This document shows positions 1 through 11,664 of a stretch of DNA of 64,000 nt, piece after piece. Source of the stretch: Rhynchosporium graminicola (lineage: Eukaryota > Ascomycota > Leotiomycetes > Helotiales > Ploettnerulaceae); contig FJUW01000011.1 of assembly GCA_900074885.1 (NCBI GenBank), positions 682,001 through 746,000 on the forward strand, in the 5' to 3' direction. The position numbers were made by a program, and so were the translations under genes. The first letter of the stretch is position 1. Each line of letters opens with the position of its first letter. A model generated the notes under the pieces. It worked only from the letters and a program-made list of their open reading frames with translations. It was not told where the DNA came from and searched no databases.

Positions 1-261
1 AACCTATTCATTGGGACTAAGCTCTCGTATCTGCTCAGCCAGAAGCAAAATCGCTGTTGGCTCGATATCATGAATAAATTCGATGCTTGGAAGGAAGATC
101 ATCGCTCTAATACTTTTGGCGTAAATCTCTCTCTGTCCAAGCAAGCAAAGCTGTGCGATGAGAATCCACTCGTTGAAAAGTGGCTGCTGGATCTGCGAGC
201 AATGTATAATGATGCTTTGAAGAATTATAAAACTCAAAGTCGTCTAGCTCATGGGTCTTGA
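1..261 (+). CDS. 3' end of an unidentified gene (partial at window edge)
   Basis: The frame ending in TGA at 259-261 is open right back to base 1 (about 86 codons), so it may be the last exon of a gene that begins outside the window. The C-terminal part has charged, helix-like composition with a KWLLDLRAMYNDALKNYK stretch near the end. I recognise no domain. The complementary strand is also open over most of the same stretch (237 to 4), so the coding strand is not certain. No splice acceptor was needed to explain the frame. What upstream sequence shows decides whether this is real. Confidence 0.35.
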   Translation, partial: NLFIGTKLSYLLSQKQNRCWLDIMNKFDAWKEDHRSNTFGVNLSLSKQAKLCDENPLVEKWLLDLRAMYNDALKNYKTQSRLAHGS

Positions 262-738
262 AAGCTGAAATTTCTGGGTATGGCTATCTATCTTGAAATA
301 CAGGAGCATGAGCTAACCGGCGTCCAGAAACTTCAGGATTGCTATTGTTGGATTTTCTTTCTGGTCTGGCTAGGTAGTTAAGGTATCCTGCCATCTAGAA
401 TCGGGAAGAACTTAGCGGAAATTATAGGATCGATGAAACATACAGCTCATACCCAACTTCTCAAGTTTTCTGCTCTGCTTCTTGTGATTTTGGGAAGTCG
501 GTCAGGTTGGCGTTAATAGGTGGATGAAACTTAGTAGCAGGGAGAACTGCTCGTAGAGTCAAACCCAAGAGCGCCAGGAGATTGAATTAGGCACTGTAAT
601 TCACTTTAGATGTCCAATTAGCGTCGAAATTGCATTCCGTCAGCTATTTATTTCACACATCGGAGACTCAAGACTGTCTTCTTGCACACACCACCTTTCG
701 AGATCAAAACTCGACAACAGAATCAACGCTTGCTCATC
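262..738. other. Intergenic spacer
   Basis: No open frame of note and no RNA gene seen. It separates the partial gene at the left edge from the coiled-coil gene that starts at 739 and must hold the latter's promoter. No clear TATA box or repeat was recognised. Confidence 0.5.
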
Positions 739-2236
739 ATGGCCACCAAGGCATCAGAGGCAGTGGAGAATACCACTCTAGTAGCATTGACGACTAATAT
801 TGCTGAAGATCTGATCAAGATCTTGCTTGCCACAAGGGATAAGCTGAAGGAGACCATCGAAGGCAAAGACAAATCCATGAGCTCACTTTACGTTGCGTAC
901 GGAGCCAAGACCAAAGCTCGTACTGGGAAGTTCGAGCAGGGAAAGGCTGTAAGTATCCTCCTTACTCTGTACCTATTCACTCCTAATAAGATCTCAGCTT
1001 GCTATTGCCAATCTGCGAGACATCGAGTCTGTCAGCAGCGAAGACGAGGACTCTGAAGATGGTTCTGCCATTACTGCTATCACCGATGTCCTGGAGAAAG
1101 AGCACAACAAGGGTCTGGAGAGATCGAAGGCTCGGAACGAGAAGAGACTTGGGGGTGTTCAGCAACTGCACAACGAAGAGGTCCTCGAGATCACCAAGAA
1201 GACCATTGTGAGTTTCCTTCGAGGATGTGCTACAGTTTTGTGAACTTCAGCTCATCGACAGTAGTTGGCTCTCTCTAAAACGGTTGCTTCATACGAGGAA
1301 TCTGGAGTCACAGAAGATAACATTTCCATCCCAGAGGTCGATCATACGAATGAAGCCGAATTTCAAGTCTTTCGCCAGAAAGTCGTTGCGCTGGAGCTTG
1401 ATCTGAACGCCAAAGTTGTCGAGAACATCGAACTGATGCGACAAGTCAAGCAGCTTGGCGGAATGAAGGAGGACCTAACTGCCAAGACTGTTCAGAAGTC
1501 CGACCTTGAGAAGGGACAAGTGAAGCAGCCGAGCGAGTTGAAAGGGAGCTTGAAGTCCGACTCTGTCGAAATCTCCAGCTTAAAGGAGCAGGTTAGCAGT
1601 TTGGAGAGAAAGATACAGCTTCAAGAACCTTTGCTCCAAGTCGGCATTGCGGTTCGACGAGGATTCATCGCGGTCTCCAAGAGAGTCTTCATCGACGGTG
1701 ATCTAGAAATGATCTGGACATATGGGGACAAAGCCAGTGACAAGATCAAGGAACTCAACCACGCAAAAAACGAAGCTTCACACCGCGGAAATTTTCCAGC
1801 AGATGTGGAACTATTGCGACGTGGGCTCATTTCAAGGGCTGACTTCACCCATGTCTACAAAAAGGCAGCACCATTTGCAATCGCATCTCCAGACAACTTT
1901 GCTGTTCTCAATATGTTTGGCACGCTCACTTCATGCTACGTCGGTACACCTTACAGCGTCAGTAAGCAGAATGACGATGATTTTCAGAAGATTACCGACC
2001 GATACTTGGCTCTCTGGAAGCAGAAGTCTGCTGAACCATTGTCCTCAGCTTATCCTAATAAACAAACCCAGTTCTGGAACCTTGCAGAAATCAAGCTACT
2101 AGCTGTCAATTTGCAGCGCGTTTGCGATATAGTAGTTGCCTATGAGATCCAGATGTCCCACGGGGAAGGCCACCGAAGAAAGCGAAAGGACCCCATCGTC
2201 CCCTCCCCCGTGAAGAAGGTCGTATCATCAGGATGA
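739..2236 (+). CDS. Coiled-coil protein of unknown function, three exons
   Basis: Proposed exons 739-948, 998-1207 and 1265-2236, giving 463 residues. Both introns are short (49 and 57 nt), start with GTAAGT and GTGAGT, and keep the frame at phase 0. The third exon must begin at 1265 because the alternative acceptor three bases upstream would add a TAG codon. The start at 739 sits in ATCATGG, a better context than the in-frame ATG at 682. The N-terminal 70 residues are helical and Lys-rich; exon 2 has an acidic SSEDEDSED-like patch. Residues about 150-270 are rich in E/K/Q/L with heptad-like spacing, consistent with a coiled coil, followed by a more globular C-terminal half with a basic tail (HRRKRKDP). 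No catalytic motif or known domain is visible. It could be a structural or scaffold protein, but function is not inferred. Confidence 0.65.
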
Positions 2237-3185
2237 TACTCCGAAGGGCCGTCCCGATAATTCCTCGAAGGTTTTCGAGTCTTTGAAGGTGGCTAGTACC
2301 ACATTTTGGTATGGCTCCTCAGATCTGGACACAGGCAAATGCTAACGAGATACTAGATTACACAAAATTGCCATTTGCAGGATATCTTGGGCTAGCAGGA
2401 GGAACTGTCCTTTGAATCAGGAGGACTTTGTTATAAATTGTACAATAGCTTTAAAGCAACCCAGCTCATACAAGATCGCCCATAGGATATAGTCCATAAA
2501 ATACAGCTCATACACGTAAATTGTTGTTCTTTTAGTATTCGCAACTGGGAAGGTGTATCGTCTGCATTCATGGTCAAAAGGAGTAGACTCAAGCGTGGAA
2601 AATTCACTGAAGAGTTTCCTCACTGTAGTGAGTTGAGATGCACTTGATATCTGGGCCTCTATTCCCAACAATCTCAATAGTGATTCTGATTGCTGCGTTG
2701 TTAGGGATCGCTCGACTCCAAGCAATACTACGCGGATGCAATCAATCACCTGAAGTGACCACAGCAAGTGATACCAATTCATGATAAGACCAAAAGCTGC
2801 CGATGCTCGTCATCATGGACGATTCTCCTGATGTGCGACCGGATTGGCCTGGCGATGTCGAAAAGACGGATGAAGTCTTATCTATGAATTTCAAATTGTA
2901 GTTCCTGTCTGTTGTACTTTCCCAAAGTCGAGGTTGATGTGTTAGATCCGATGAATCTGATTGGTGGTGCCCAAGATCGGATCAATCTTCTTCCGAGCAT
3001 CGCTAACTTCTAGTTTCCGAGTTTGCGGCGTAGTCGTGGTCGTGGTCGTGATACCAACCAAATAAATGCTTCCCCAGCGATTTGTCACATTATTCCTGGA
3101 ACCTCGGGCAAGAGTCCTATTTCCTGGTCTTCATGAGATTTGAGTCGAGTAGGTCCAAGCAGACGTTTCGCTGCCACAACCCGGG
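2237..3185. other. Intergenic spacer before the Zn2Cys6 gene
   Basis: Contains a 121-codon open frame on the minus strand (2782-2417) with no recognisable domain and no supporting context; I do not call it a gene. A short GTCGTG-type triplet repeat lies at about 3033-3052. The region must hold the promoter of the transcription factor starting at 3186. Confidence 0.4.
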
Positions 3186-5740
3186 ATGGCATCCACTCCT
3201 TCACAAGCTCCGGCCGGAGTTCCCCCGGAAACCTCGACCCGAAGAAAACACCCCTGCGTACTTTGTCAACAGAGGAAAGTGAAGTGCGATCGTAATGAGC
3301 CATGTGCAAATTGTACGAGAGCGAGAGTGGAATGTATCTCGCCGTCAACGTGAGTAGTTTATCTTGGTGTGGTTGAATGACACAAGTTGTCACCCGCTTT
3401 CATAGACTACTTCGATAGACACTGATTATCACAAGGCTGCCTCAAAAGAAGAGGAAGAAGCGATTCGCCGAAGCAGAACTTTTGGCCAAGTTGAGAAGAT
3501 ATGAGGATCATTTGAATGTAAGTCAATCCCCGAGCCATCCATTCTCAGTCCTATATCCTGCTATTTGCGCCTATTGATAGGTTGCCCCTTTTGCTATTGA
3601 CTATGCCCATTTCTCTCGTAAACTTCTTCTTCTCTTGACAAGTCTAGGATGCTTCATAGCAATGTGTTTCTCACAGATAGCTGCTTTTGCTGATTTAAGA
3701 TTCTAGGCCTACGGTGCTGATATTGATGCCATTAACTCTGGCGGTACTGTTAGTTTACCAGGAACTTCAAATTCTAAGCGAACCACAGAGGGCTCTTCTG
3801 TTGATCAACATCTGCAACTGCCTATCCGGCGGGGGATCAAGCATGCTAATCAGTAAGCCAACAATATACGCATCTGACATAAGCTAAAGAGTATATATAG
3901 TACACCATGGACTGGTGTGAATGAAGAGGTAGGTCACTCGATCACATGAGTTACCTCAATTAACCGATACAGCAGCTCTTCGACACAGAAGACATGCTGC
4001 AAGGTTCCTCCGAAGACGAGACATTTGCCAAACCCATCACAAGAACCTTCGACGCAATAAAATCCGATGCAGGCGAAATGTTGTTCTACACACCTACAGA
4101 CGAGCGATTGATAGACCTCCATCCTCCCATGGTCCAAATCTTTCGACTTTGGCAAACATTCCTGGACAATATCAACCCAATCATCAAAATCTTTCACGCT
4201 CCCACCATACAGGCTCAGATACTGGAAGCAAGTGCAGATCTAGACAATATCTCGAAAGAGATGGAAGTCCTGATGTTCGGTATATATGCCACTGCAATTT
4301 CGTCCTTGACTGACTTGGAATGTAACAATATGTTTGGTGAAGACAAGGAAGTTTTGAGACTGAGGTATTCAGGTGGTGTAAGACAGGCTCTACATCGCGC
4401 GGGGCTATTGAGGACTTCGAACGTGACCATATTGCAAGGATTGGTATTATACTTGGTAAGTTGGAATGCTAAGCACTATCATGGAACTTCACTTACTTTT
4501 CAAGGTCTCATGCCTCAATTTTCACATCGATCCTCGCTCGCTCTTCTGCTTGACAGGCATTGCAGTGCGTATCGGCCAGAGGATGGGACTATGTTATGAT
4601 GGCTCCAGCCATGGTCTCAAGCCCTTCGAAACAGAGATGCGGCGTCGACTTTGGTGGCAGATTGTCATCCTAGACATTCGCGTAGCTGAGGTTTCTGGCG
4701 CAGGCTGCTCAAGCCTGACATACATGTGGACCACAAAGCTTCCATCGAATGTAAACGACAGCAGTCTTTACCCGGACATGCGAATTCCTCCCCCGGAGCA
4801 CAAAGGTGTCACGGAAATGGTATACGTTCTGCTTCTCTGCGAAGCAACGTCGCACTTCAATAAAATGCGGTCTTCGCAAGAGCCGTTACATGTCAAAGAC
4901 AAGGAACTCGATGATTTTGTTGCCCATCTCGAAAATACCTATTTGCAGTACTGCGATGCGTCGATCCCACTCCACGCCCTCTCAATATTCATGACGAGAA
5001 TACGTATAGCCAAACTACGCATGGCACCACGGCATCCCCATCTCGTCAACACCAAACAGATGAATGCAGATGACAAAGACATGCTATTCAGCCTGAGTCT
5101 CGACATGATACAGAACCACAACACGCTCTTGAAAGGAAATATCATGCGTTTCTTTTGGCACATCGTTATCAACGTCCCCTTCCCAGCTTACGTATGTCTA
5201 CTTGTCTCACTGCGGACCAGGATACAGGATGAGATGGCCGACAAGGCGTGGGAAGCTTTCATGGAGGTTTTCAACCTCCGAGCGAAGTTCTGGGATAGGA
5301 GAGAGGAGAGTAGACCAAAAGACAGTGCGATACACGCTGCGGTGGCTAACTTGGCCCTTAAATCCTGGGATGCGAGGGAGAAGGCTCGGCCTGGCATTGA
5401 GGTTCCTGCTATGATTGTCAAGTTCAAGGAAGAAGTGAGGGCCAAGAAAGCAAAATTCTCGAAAGCCGAATCGGCGCAGACGGAGACTCCTCCTCAGAAC
5501 GAAGGAGGCTTCGATGATGTTGCGTTTACGGATTCTTTCTGGATGGATCAGTCGAATGATGGCATGGGACAAGCTGCGGATCTAGGCTCGGGGCTTATGA
5601 ATGGCATCTTGACGGGGCAGGAGAATGGTTCCGTGGGAATGGGTATGGGGTGGGACTTTTGGAATGATTTGATACCCATGAATGGCAAACAGAGTGGCAA
5701 TGGTCAGGGTTTCAATGGGCCCAACATGTATAGTAGCTGA
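3186..5740 (+). CDS. Zn(II)2Cys6 fungal transcription factor with Fungal_trans middle domain
   Basis: Nuclear DNA-binding regulator. Proposed exons: 3186-3349, 3436-3517, 3707-3852, 3901-3928, 3976-4455, 4505-5740 (about 711 residues; the fifth exon could start one codon earlier at 3973). Exon 1 encodes a textbook binuclear zinc cluster, C-x2-C-x6-C-x5-C-x2-C-x6-C, at Cys24, 27, 34, 40, 43 and 50 with the basic QQRKVKCDRN loop. Exon 2 encodes the linker LPQKKRKKRF and a short leucine-containing dimerisation helix (ELLAKLRRYEDHL). The junction of exons 5 and 6 gives the family hallmark region (LTGIAVRIGQRMGL) of the Fungal_trans domain. The C-terminus is Asn/Gly/Met-rich and probably disordered, a plausible activation region. 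The 189-nt intron 2 is the longest; the others are 47-86 nt. Target genes cannot be inferred: no biosynthetic cluster adjoins it, although a decayed regulator and a decayed dehydrogenase follow downstream. Confidence 0.88.
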
Positions 5741-6939
5741 GGAATTGAAATGTGCGGCAACACAAGGTGGGAAACAGCAGACTAGAATTCAAGTGTTTCG
5801 CTCGAGATCATCAATGTGTTTTTGCCTCCAAACCGCCTCCAAACCGCCTTCAATCATCTAGATCTGAGAATTCTGGAGACTCGAATGGGGCGGCTAGAGT
5901 ACCGATTGCAGCCATCGATCACAATTGCAACGGCAGAGAAACAGGGAGCTTTGTCCTTCTGCGTAGGAGCAGTCCGAAAAAGCATGGCGTCTCAACATTG
6001 AGTGTCACTTGTCGCCCTCGTGAAGAGACAGAGTGACCCTCCTTCCTCTCCCAGCTCTTATCCTCTTAAGTTCCTTGTCTGCTTCAGCACGACAGCCACA
6101 AACTTCTAACCTTACATTCAGGAAATTTTCAAGCCCCTTCAGCCTCGGAGAGGTCGTAAATTACCTATTGACGCCGTTCTGGTCACACAGTTTCAGTCAC
6201 TTGGTGGTCGAGCAACTGCCTCGATATTGCCACTAGACGAATAGTCATCTTCCCTTGTAACGTGCCACTGGGAGTTTTTCGATAGCTCTGGGCGATTCCT
6301 ACTTGGTTGTCTTGAGTATGTCCAGTAATCAAGAATCTGAGCTCGATAGCTTGTGCAAGAGGCATTTCGGCATGGTATGGGCACGATTTTTACCGAATAT
6401 CGCCGCATAGCGAAGCCTCGCTGGGAGGGATGAGCGGTTCAATCTGTGAGAGCACATCAGAGATGGAACTGGTACAGTATATGGGATCAATCAGTTATGT
6501 TGTAAACAGGCGTGAGACTTCGAATGGCCAGAATACCTACTCAGCTGTGTTCAGGAATTTGCGTCTCACTCGACTATCGTACTGAAAACCAATATATCGT
6601 ATCGTAGCGCCAAGGCGCCAAATGGATCTAGGTACCTACTTTCGTCGTCACAGGGCCGACTACCTCCTTTAGATCGTATACTAAACGTTGATATACTACA
6701 TTTACTAGCATCATCATATACGAAATTTTCAAACTGGGTAGAAACGCATCAATAATGCCATTGTTGGAAGTGTGAAGTCAGCAGTCCTGGTGACAGCATA
6801 AACCCCCTCAAATTCAATGCTACGCTTTCAGGCTTCATTAATAACCTCAAAATCGCTGAGCTCGGCATCACATGTAGAATTTGCTCTCTTCGGATGTCTC
6901 TTGGAGCCACGGGGGTTAACCGGTCAAAATTGATAAGGC
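5741..6939. other. Intergenic spacer
   Basis: Several 60-95 codon open frames on both strands look random. No domain, RNA gene or mobile-element ends seen. A short direct duplication, ccaaaccgcct repeated in tandem, sits at about 5828-5850 in the presumed 3' UTR of the transcription factor. Confidence 0.45.
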
Positions 6940-7795
6940 TACCCGAAGATGCGCGAGGTATCAGATCTTGCGGCACAAGTGTGCTGGAATTGCAAAAATG
7001 GCAAAAGGAAATGCAGTAAAGCTTTGCCTGGCTGTGCGGGATGTGTTAAGTGTGATTTTAAACCTGTTTATATCTGATATTTTCGCTAAGAACCATTTGA
7101 GATTACTGCTCAAGTGCGAGTACAAGTATGTAGCCTCGGGCTTGATCCCTACAAGGACAGTACAATCGCCTTCATCAAGGATTGAAACACCAACTTTTCC
7201 TCACCTTCAGGCAACTGGGATATTGATAGATGCTTTCTCCGATGGCGGGCCGAAATCCATGAATGAAGAGTCTTCAATTCCAACTCAAGTCTTGAATATC
7301 ATTGTCTCATGGTCAAGGTTTCTCAACAGTTACATCCACTTACTTCCGTACAATCGATGTGTGGCTACCCGTTACTGACGCCGGGAATTGTATTTAGAGA
7401 CTTGAGACAGTTGTTCAAGACAATAACGTCAAGCTTTCGTGCCTACTACTGTCGATGTTCCTGGTCACGCGGCCTCCAGGAAACAGCAGCAGTATGAAGA
7501 AATGCATATACTACTTTACTTTGAGACCAAGGCACCTCATTCGCTCATCGTCTGTTCCGGTAGATCGGCCATTGACGCTATTCAAGCTGGACCTCTCATT
7601 TCATTATATCAAGTCGGACACGGCATGACAGAAGCTGCTCAGATTACTATGGCCATTTCTTCAAGAATTGCAGTAGAGATGAAAGCCGTGCTGTACCGGA
7701 ACTATTCAAAAGATATTCAATATGACTTTCACGGCCAACTCCAAGCAGTAAATCTTCGTCTCGAGTGCTAACTCACCTCTTCGAGCATTGTCGAA
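6940..7795 (+). pseudogene. Decayed Zn2Cys6 transcription factor gene
   Basis: From 6982 one frame reads CWNCKNGKRKC followed by PGCAGC, i.e. the first five cysteines of a zinc cluster; a possible sixth (KCEYK) appears in another frame around 7107, after an intron-like stretch. Downstream, fragments typical of fungal C6 regulators occur in different frames: an IDVWLPV-like segment near 7353, a CLLLSMFLVTRPPG-like segment near 7440-7480, and YQVGHGMTEAAQI with ISSRIAVEM around 7605-7680. Frame changes and stops separate these blocks, so no full-length protein can be made. The cysteine spacing and the middle segments suggest a regulator of a different subgroup from the intact gene at 3186. The 3' end runs directly into the decayed dehydrogenase on the other strand. 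Confidence 0.72.
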
Positions 7796-8395
7796 ATAAC
7801 TGGCACCTACCAACTCATAGCCCTCGCTGCATCTGTCTGCGTCTCGACGTTCATCCAAAGATCTTAGACGCCCTGTCGAGCGATTAGTGCTTGAGAACCG
7901 CCTCTTGCATCTGATTTGGCGAAAGTTAGAGCAGCTTCGAAAGCAACTGCCATAATACCAGTAGCTATGGCACCAACGAGAGCTGCGGATGATGAAAAAT
8001 CTCTAGTGATGACTGGACCAGCCGTTCGTGCAGCTTCAAGGAGGTTCGCTCCCGGCACCCGGAAGTCTTTGAATCTGATGTGTGGTCCACCAGTCGCCGA
8101 GAACCCGCTGGTTTCGAGATGCTCTAGAACTTGGTAGGTCTCTGGCTTGTTCTCTGCAACAACATCCCGAGGGACCCGGAGAATCTTGGTCGAGTCTGCA
8201 GGATCCGTTTCTGGGTCTAGTGGTCCCTTCCTGAGAAAATCGACAGACGACGTACATTAATTCTGGCCAGAGATCATCCCATTGCATGAAGATGTAGCCC
8301 ATATCTATTGCTATTAGCTCCACGCCATGGCGCCGAGACAAAGGAATGGAGACAGGTTACCTTGTCGCCATTGATAATCCAGTCATCTCATGCTT
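7790..8395 (-). pseudogene. Decayed acyl-CoA dehydrogenase gene fragment
   Basis: On the minus strand a frame running from about 8225 to 7867 carries middle and C-terminal acyl-CoA dehydrogenase features: DPADSTKILRVPRD, then GGPHIRFKDFRVPGANLL, then SSAALVGAIATGIM and FAKSDARGG. A TAA at plus-strand 7864-7866 breaks the frame exactly where the family continues (LIARQGV, stop, DLWMNVETQTDAARAMSW). Upstream, DDWIINGDK near 8370-8395 and SQEGP near 8235 match the family but lie in other frames or behind intron-like gaps. The flavin-binding N-terminal domain is missing. Such enzymes oxidise acyl-CoA thioesters using FAD. This copy cannot make a full enzyme. Confidence 0.75.
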
Positions 8396-9042
8396 CAGCA
8401 GGTTACTTCTCATTGGGGGAATTTTTCCAACTCATGATTGGAATCTAGGTGGCCTAGAGCTGTTTTGGATCTTGACCTTTGACTGATATACATCGTCTGT
8501 AAGTCTAGAGCTCCATGGCCGATATTGTACCAGTCAGCTTCCGTGGCAACAGCAGTGTAACTTCACGCTGCATCTTTTAGCGAGCTTACAGACTGTACTC
8601 TGATAGTTACTTGCCAATCAATATACGGTACAATACATCATTCAAGTTTAATGATTATCAAGTAAACGATGCATCTTCATACCATTATTCGTGGGTTTTT
8701 CTTCTTGCATTAGAAGGTGATCAGGTGAAGTGCGACTACATAGAACTATGAGCACTCAATCAGACCGTATCTGAGCAGGAAAAGTACTTTCGGCATGCAT
8801 CACATTTGCAGGTTATGGCCCCGCAACTTCAGAGTAGCATTGCTAGATGCCAATCAACATCAAGATAAAAATCTTTGTGCATCAAAAGATGCTTACGGTG
8901 CAGATATGGCTTAGTCAGTCGAGCGTCCTGCAGCTTCCAACAGCTACTCAACTAAGGAACCACAAGTACAGCGGTATTCAAGAAGAATATAAGGTCGGGA
9001 CTCCCCTTTAGGGTGGTTTGCTACTTTTTCTAGCTTCTAAAA
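8396..9042. other. Intergenic spacer and promoter of the sulfite oxidase gene
   Basis: No gene seen. AT-rich in the middle; the last 60 bases carry the TATA-like site of the downstream gene. Confidence 0.5.
8986..8994 (+). promoter_or_regulatory. TATA-like box of the sulfite oxidase gene
   Basis: AATATAAGG lies about 50 bases before the ATG at 9043, a plausible distance for a compact fungal 5' UTR. Sequence-only assignment. Confidence 0.4.
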
Positions 9043-10800
9043 ATGTCGGAAAATATGGCACCCGTTGCAAGCGAATCAGTCAATCGCCCTGATGAATGGA
9101 AGATCGAACAGGGTATTAACGGAGCCAAGCTACCTTTCTTGGATCAGACTGGTCCCGAAACAGTCAAGATCCATCCTGTTATTTGGGGAGATTTGACAAG
9201 AGACGATGCTGCTATCGAAGCTGTGGGAAACCGAGATGAGCTTTTCAAGAAAGAACTTGATGGATGGAAAGGGTAAATTGACTCCCAAGCTTCGTCTCAA
9301 CCATGCTAATATCAAATGCATAGTTACGTCGAGTGGGAGAAATACCCAGAAAAGAAAGCAATGGCTCACAAGATCCTCACTTCTCAGACCTTTCCTCCAA
9401 ATCCGGAATACCAAATGGGCCCAATCCCAGATACCAATCCCGTGCTTCCAGGCGACGACTATAAAGCATGGCATGCTGCAATTGGCGGTGAATTAACTAC
9501 CGCATCAGACGATTCTTGGAGAATGGTTCTCGAAGAAAAACATCCTGACATGCTCCATCTCTTACAGTTCCCATACAATGGCGAACCGCCCAAGCGACTA
9601 GTCACCTCGAAGCCCATCACACCTAACTCTCTCCACTTCGTTCGGAACCACGGAGGAATCCCTATCATTGACAAGGAAAAATGGACACTTGACTTGGATG
9701 GTCTGGTCGCCAATCCGAGAAGCTACACTTTGGACGATCTCATGGATGAGTCCAAATTCCCTCGTATGGAGAAGCTGGTAACGATGCAGTGCTCGGGAAC
9801 TCGCCGTATCGAGCAGATAACACTTTACGCTGGCCAAGGAGATGAGGTACCACAAGCTCCATGGGCCGAAGGTGCAATTGGAACGGCGAACTACGTCGGC
9901 ATCAGCTTGAAGAAAATGATCAAGGATTGCGGAGGCTTGGTCAACGGCGGGAAGCATCTGGAATTTTATGGAGCGGAAACATATTTCAAGGCCGACCAGG
10001 CAATGAACTATGTCGTGAGTGTCCCATGGTCGAAAGTCAAAGCCAACGAGGTCATTCTCACATGGGAAATGAACGGAGAGCCTCTTCCTAAGATTCACGG
10101 ATACCCTCTGAGAGTCGTCGTCCTGGGCTACATTGGTGCAAGAAGCGTGAAATGGCTGTATCGTATCAAAGTCATCGAGAATCCGACTCTCGCACCAGTC
10201 CAGAGCAAGGAATACTTGTACTTCAACCAACAAATCGGGAAACATAATCAGCGACCGACAGATGGGATTCAAATTCAAGAAATGCCGGTCAGCTCGGCAA
10301 TCATGTCTCCATGGAACAAGCAAGTCGTCATACACAATGGGTCTATCAATTGCAAAGGCTGGGCTTACTCTGGCGGCGGACGCTGGCCAGAGCGTGTCGA
10401 GCTTTCAGCTGATGGAGGATTCTCCTGGTATGCTGTCCCAAACGACCAAATGTCCAAGAAGCATAAGTGGACCTGGCGAACATGGGAATTTGATTTACCA
10501 TGCGACGTTGAAGGCTGGATCGAGATAGTCTGTCGGTGCTGGGATAATTCTCTCAACACTCAGCCTTTGACTGTGAGAGCTGCATGGAATTGGGGTCTTC
10601 ATGTCACTTCCTCGGCGCACAGGATCAGTGTTTACAGTATGAATAAGAGTCGACCCATCACTAGAGACCGCTTGGCGAAATTCGAATCAACTGGCACGCC
10701 ATTGGCTCCCTTGACTTGTCCGGAACATTTCGTGACGCAGAGCTGGGAGGACTATGGGAAATTTTGGGAGCAAAACGATCCGAGGGATGTTGATGATTAG
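9043..10800 (+). CDS. Sulfite oxidase-type molybdopterin oxidoreductase
   Basis: Enzymes of this family hold a molybdenum-pterin cofactor and typically oxidise sulfite to sulfate. Exons 9043-9272 and 9324-10800 (51-nt intron, GTAAAT donor, ATAG acceptor; the split codon is Gly) give 568 residues. The Moco domain runs from about residue 130 to 390: FVRNHGGIP, the cofactor cysteine Cys233 in QCSGTRR, EGAIGTANYVGI, and the GYPLRVVVLGYIGARSVKWL segment that lines the site. The C-terminal immunoglobulin-like dimerisation domain follows (about 400-520), with GWAYSGGGRWPERVELSADGG. There is no cytochrome b5 heme domain and no FAD/NADH reductase part, so it is neither an animal-type sulfite oxidase nor a nitrate reductase. 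No mitochondrial presequence is obvious; the location is unclear (cytosol or peroxisome). No terminal SKL-type signal is present (ends DVDD). Confidence 0.9.
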
Positions 10801-11664
10801 ACTTCATGTATTTCCTTGACTCAAACAGTCGTTAGAGCATGAAGATGTTATTCAACCGACATACAGATGTTAATTACCTATGAAATCAAAATTAAGTCTT
10901 TGCCATGATCTCTCTCATCCTTACCTCCTGTAACGACACCTTACAATCATAGCTTAGCACTTGATCTCTTTCAACCTACGGGTCACTTGACTAGCAATTT
11001 CCAAATCCGTGAATCACGTAACACGTTCGGATATTCAGTCCTCCTCGATCAACAGATCCATTCACTGACTGATATATGATCACCATTTACTGTTCGCGAC
11101 GTGCAACTATGTTAACGATACCTTGTTAATCATCTAGTTGAAATGATTGCGATTACTCAAGGAAGTCAAGAAAGTTCAGATGATCCCCAAGTTGAGTTTC
11201 TAGAGCTATATAAGTAACGCAAATCTCTAACAACGGAAACTCTTCTCCTCATCTACCACACCTGCACTCGACGACACCAAAGCCTCCAACGAAAACGATA
11301 CCCGGCAATCTCAGAAGCAACAACATCGTCCCCAAACTCATTCAAGTTCGGCTCTTTGAGAGTCGTTCAGGTCAGCATAAGGCGAATTAATCTTGAAACA
11401 TAGGATGATCAAAGGAAAAACACAAAATCGTTTTGGCGAGTTCTAGTCATGATCGATGATCCCCGATTCTGGTCTTCAGGGTTTCCCCTTTTTATCCTTT
11501 TGTATTAGAGAAGTTAGACTAGGAGTTATCTCTAGTCAAGCAGGAGGAGAGTGACAGATATAATTTACCTCAATCCTAGCCTCACTCGAGCTCTTTGGTC
11601 CTCGTACTACACCCATTACCTCTTACTTCCATATTTACCGAGCTCTTAACAGCATAAGAACACG
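10801..11664. other. Intergenic spacer with a strong TATA-box promoter
   Basis: No coding frame seen. The second half looks like a promoter and long leader: a clean TATA box at 11206-11214, followed by a C/A-rich stretch without ATG (about 11240-11340). The leader may contain an intron (CAGGTCAGC near 11370) but no acceptor could be fixed. Confidence 0.45.
11206..11214 (+). promoter_or_regulatory. TATA box
   Basis: CTATATAAG followed 60-130 bases later by an AT-poor, CA-rich leader typical of highly expressed fungal genes. The nearest downstream start codon in good context is at 11665, implying a leader of about 430 nt. Confidence 0.45.

Noticed and set aside
9598..10335. 245-codon open frame on the minus strand
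   Set aside because: Lies entirely inside the sulfite oxidase gene, whose plus-strand frame has clear conserved motifs.
3186..10800. Secondary-metabolite gene cluster around the Zn2Cys6 regulator
   Set aside because: No synthase, terpene cyclase, P450 or transporter is visible nearby; sulfite oxidase is a primary-metabolism type enzyme.
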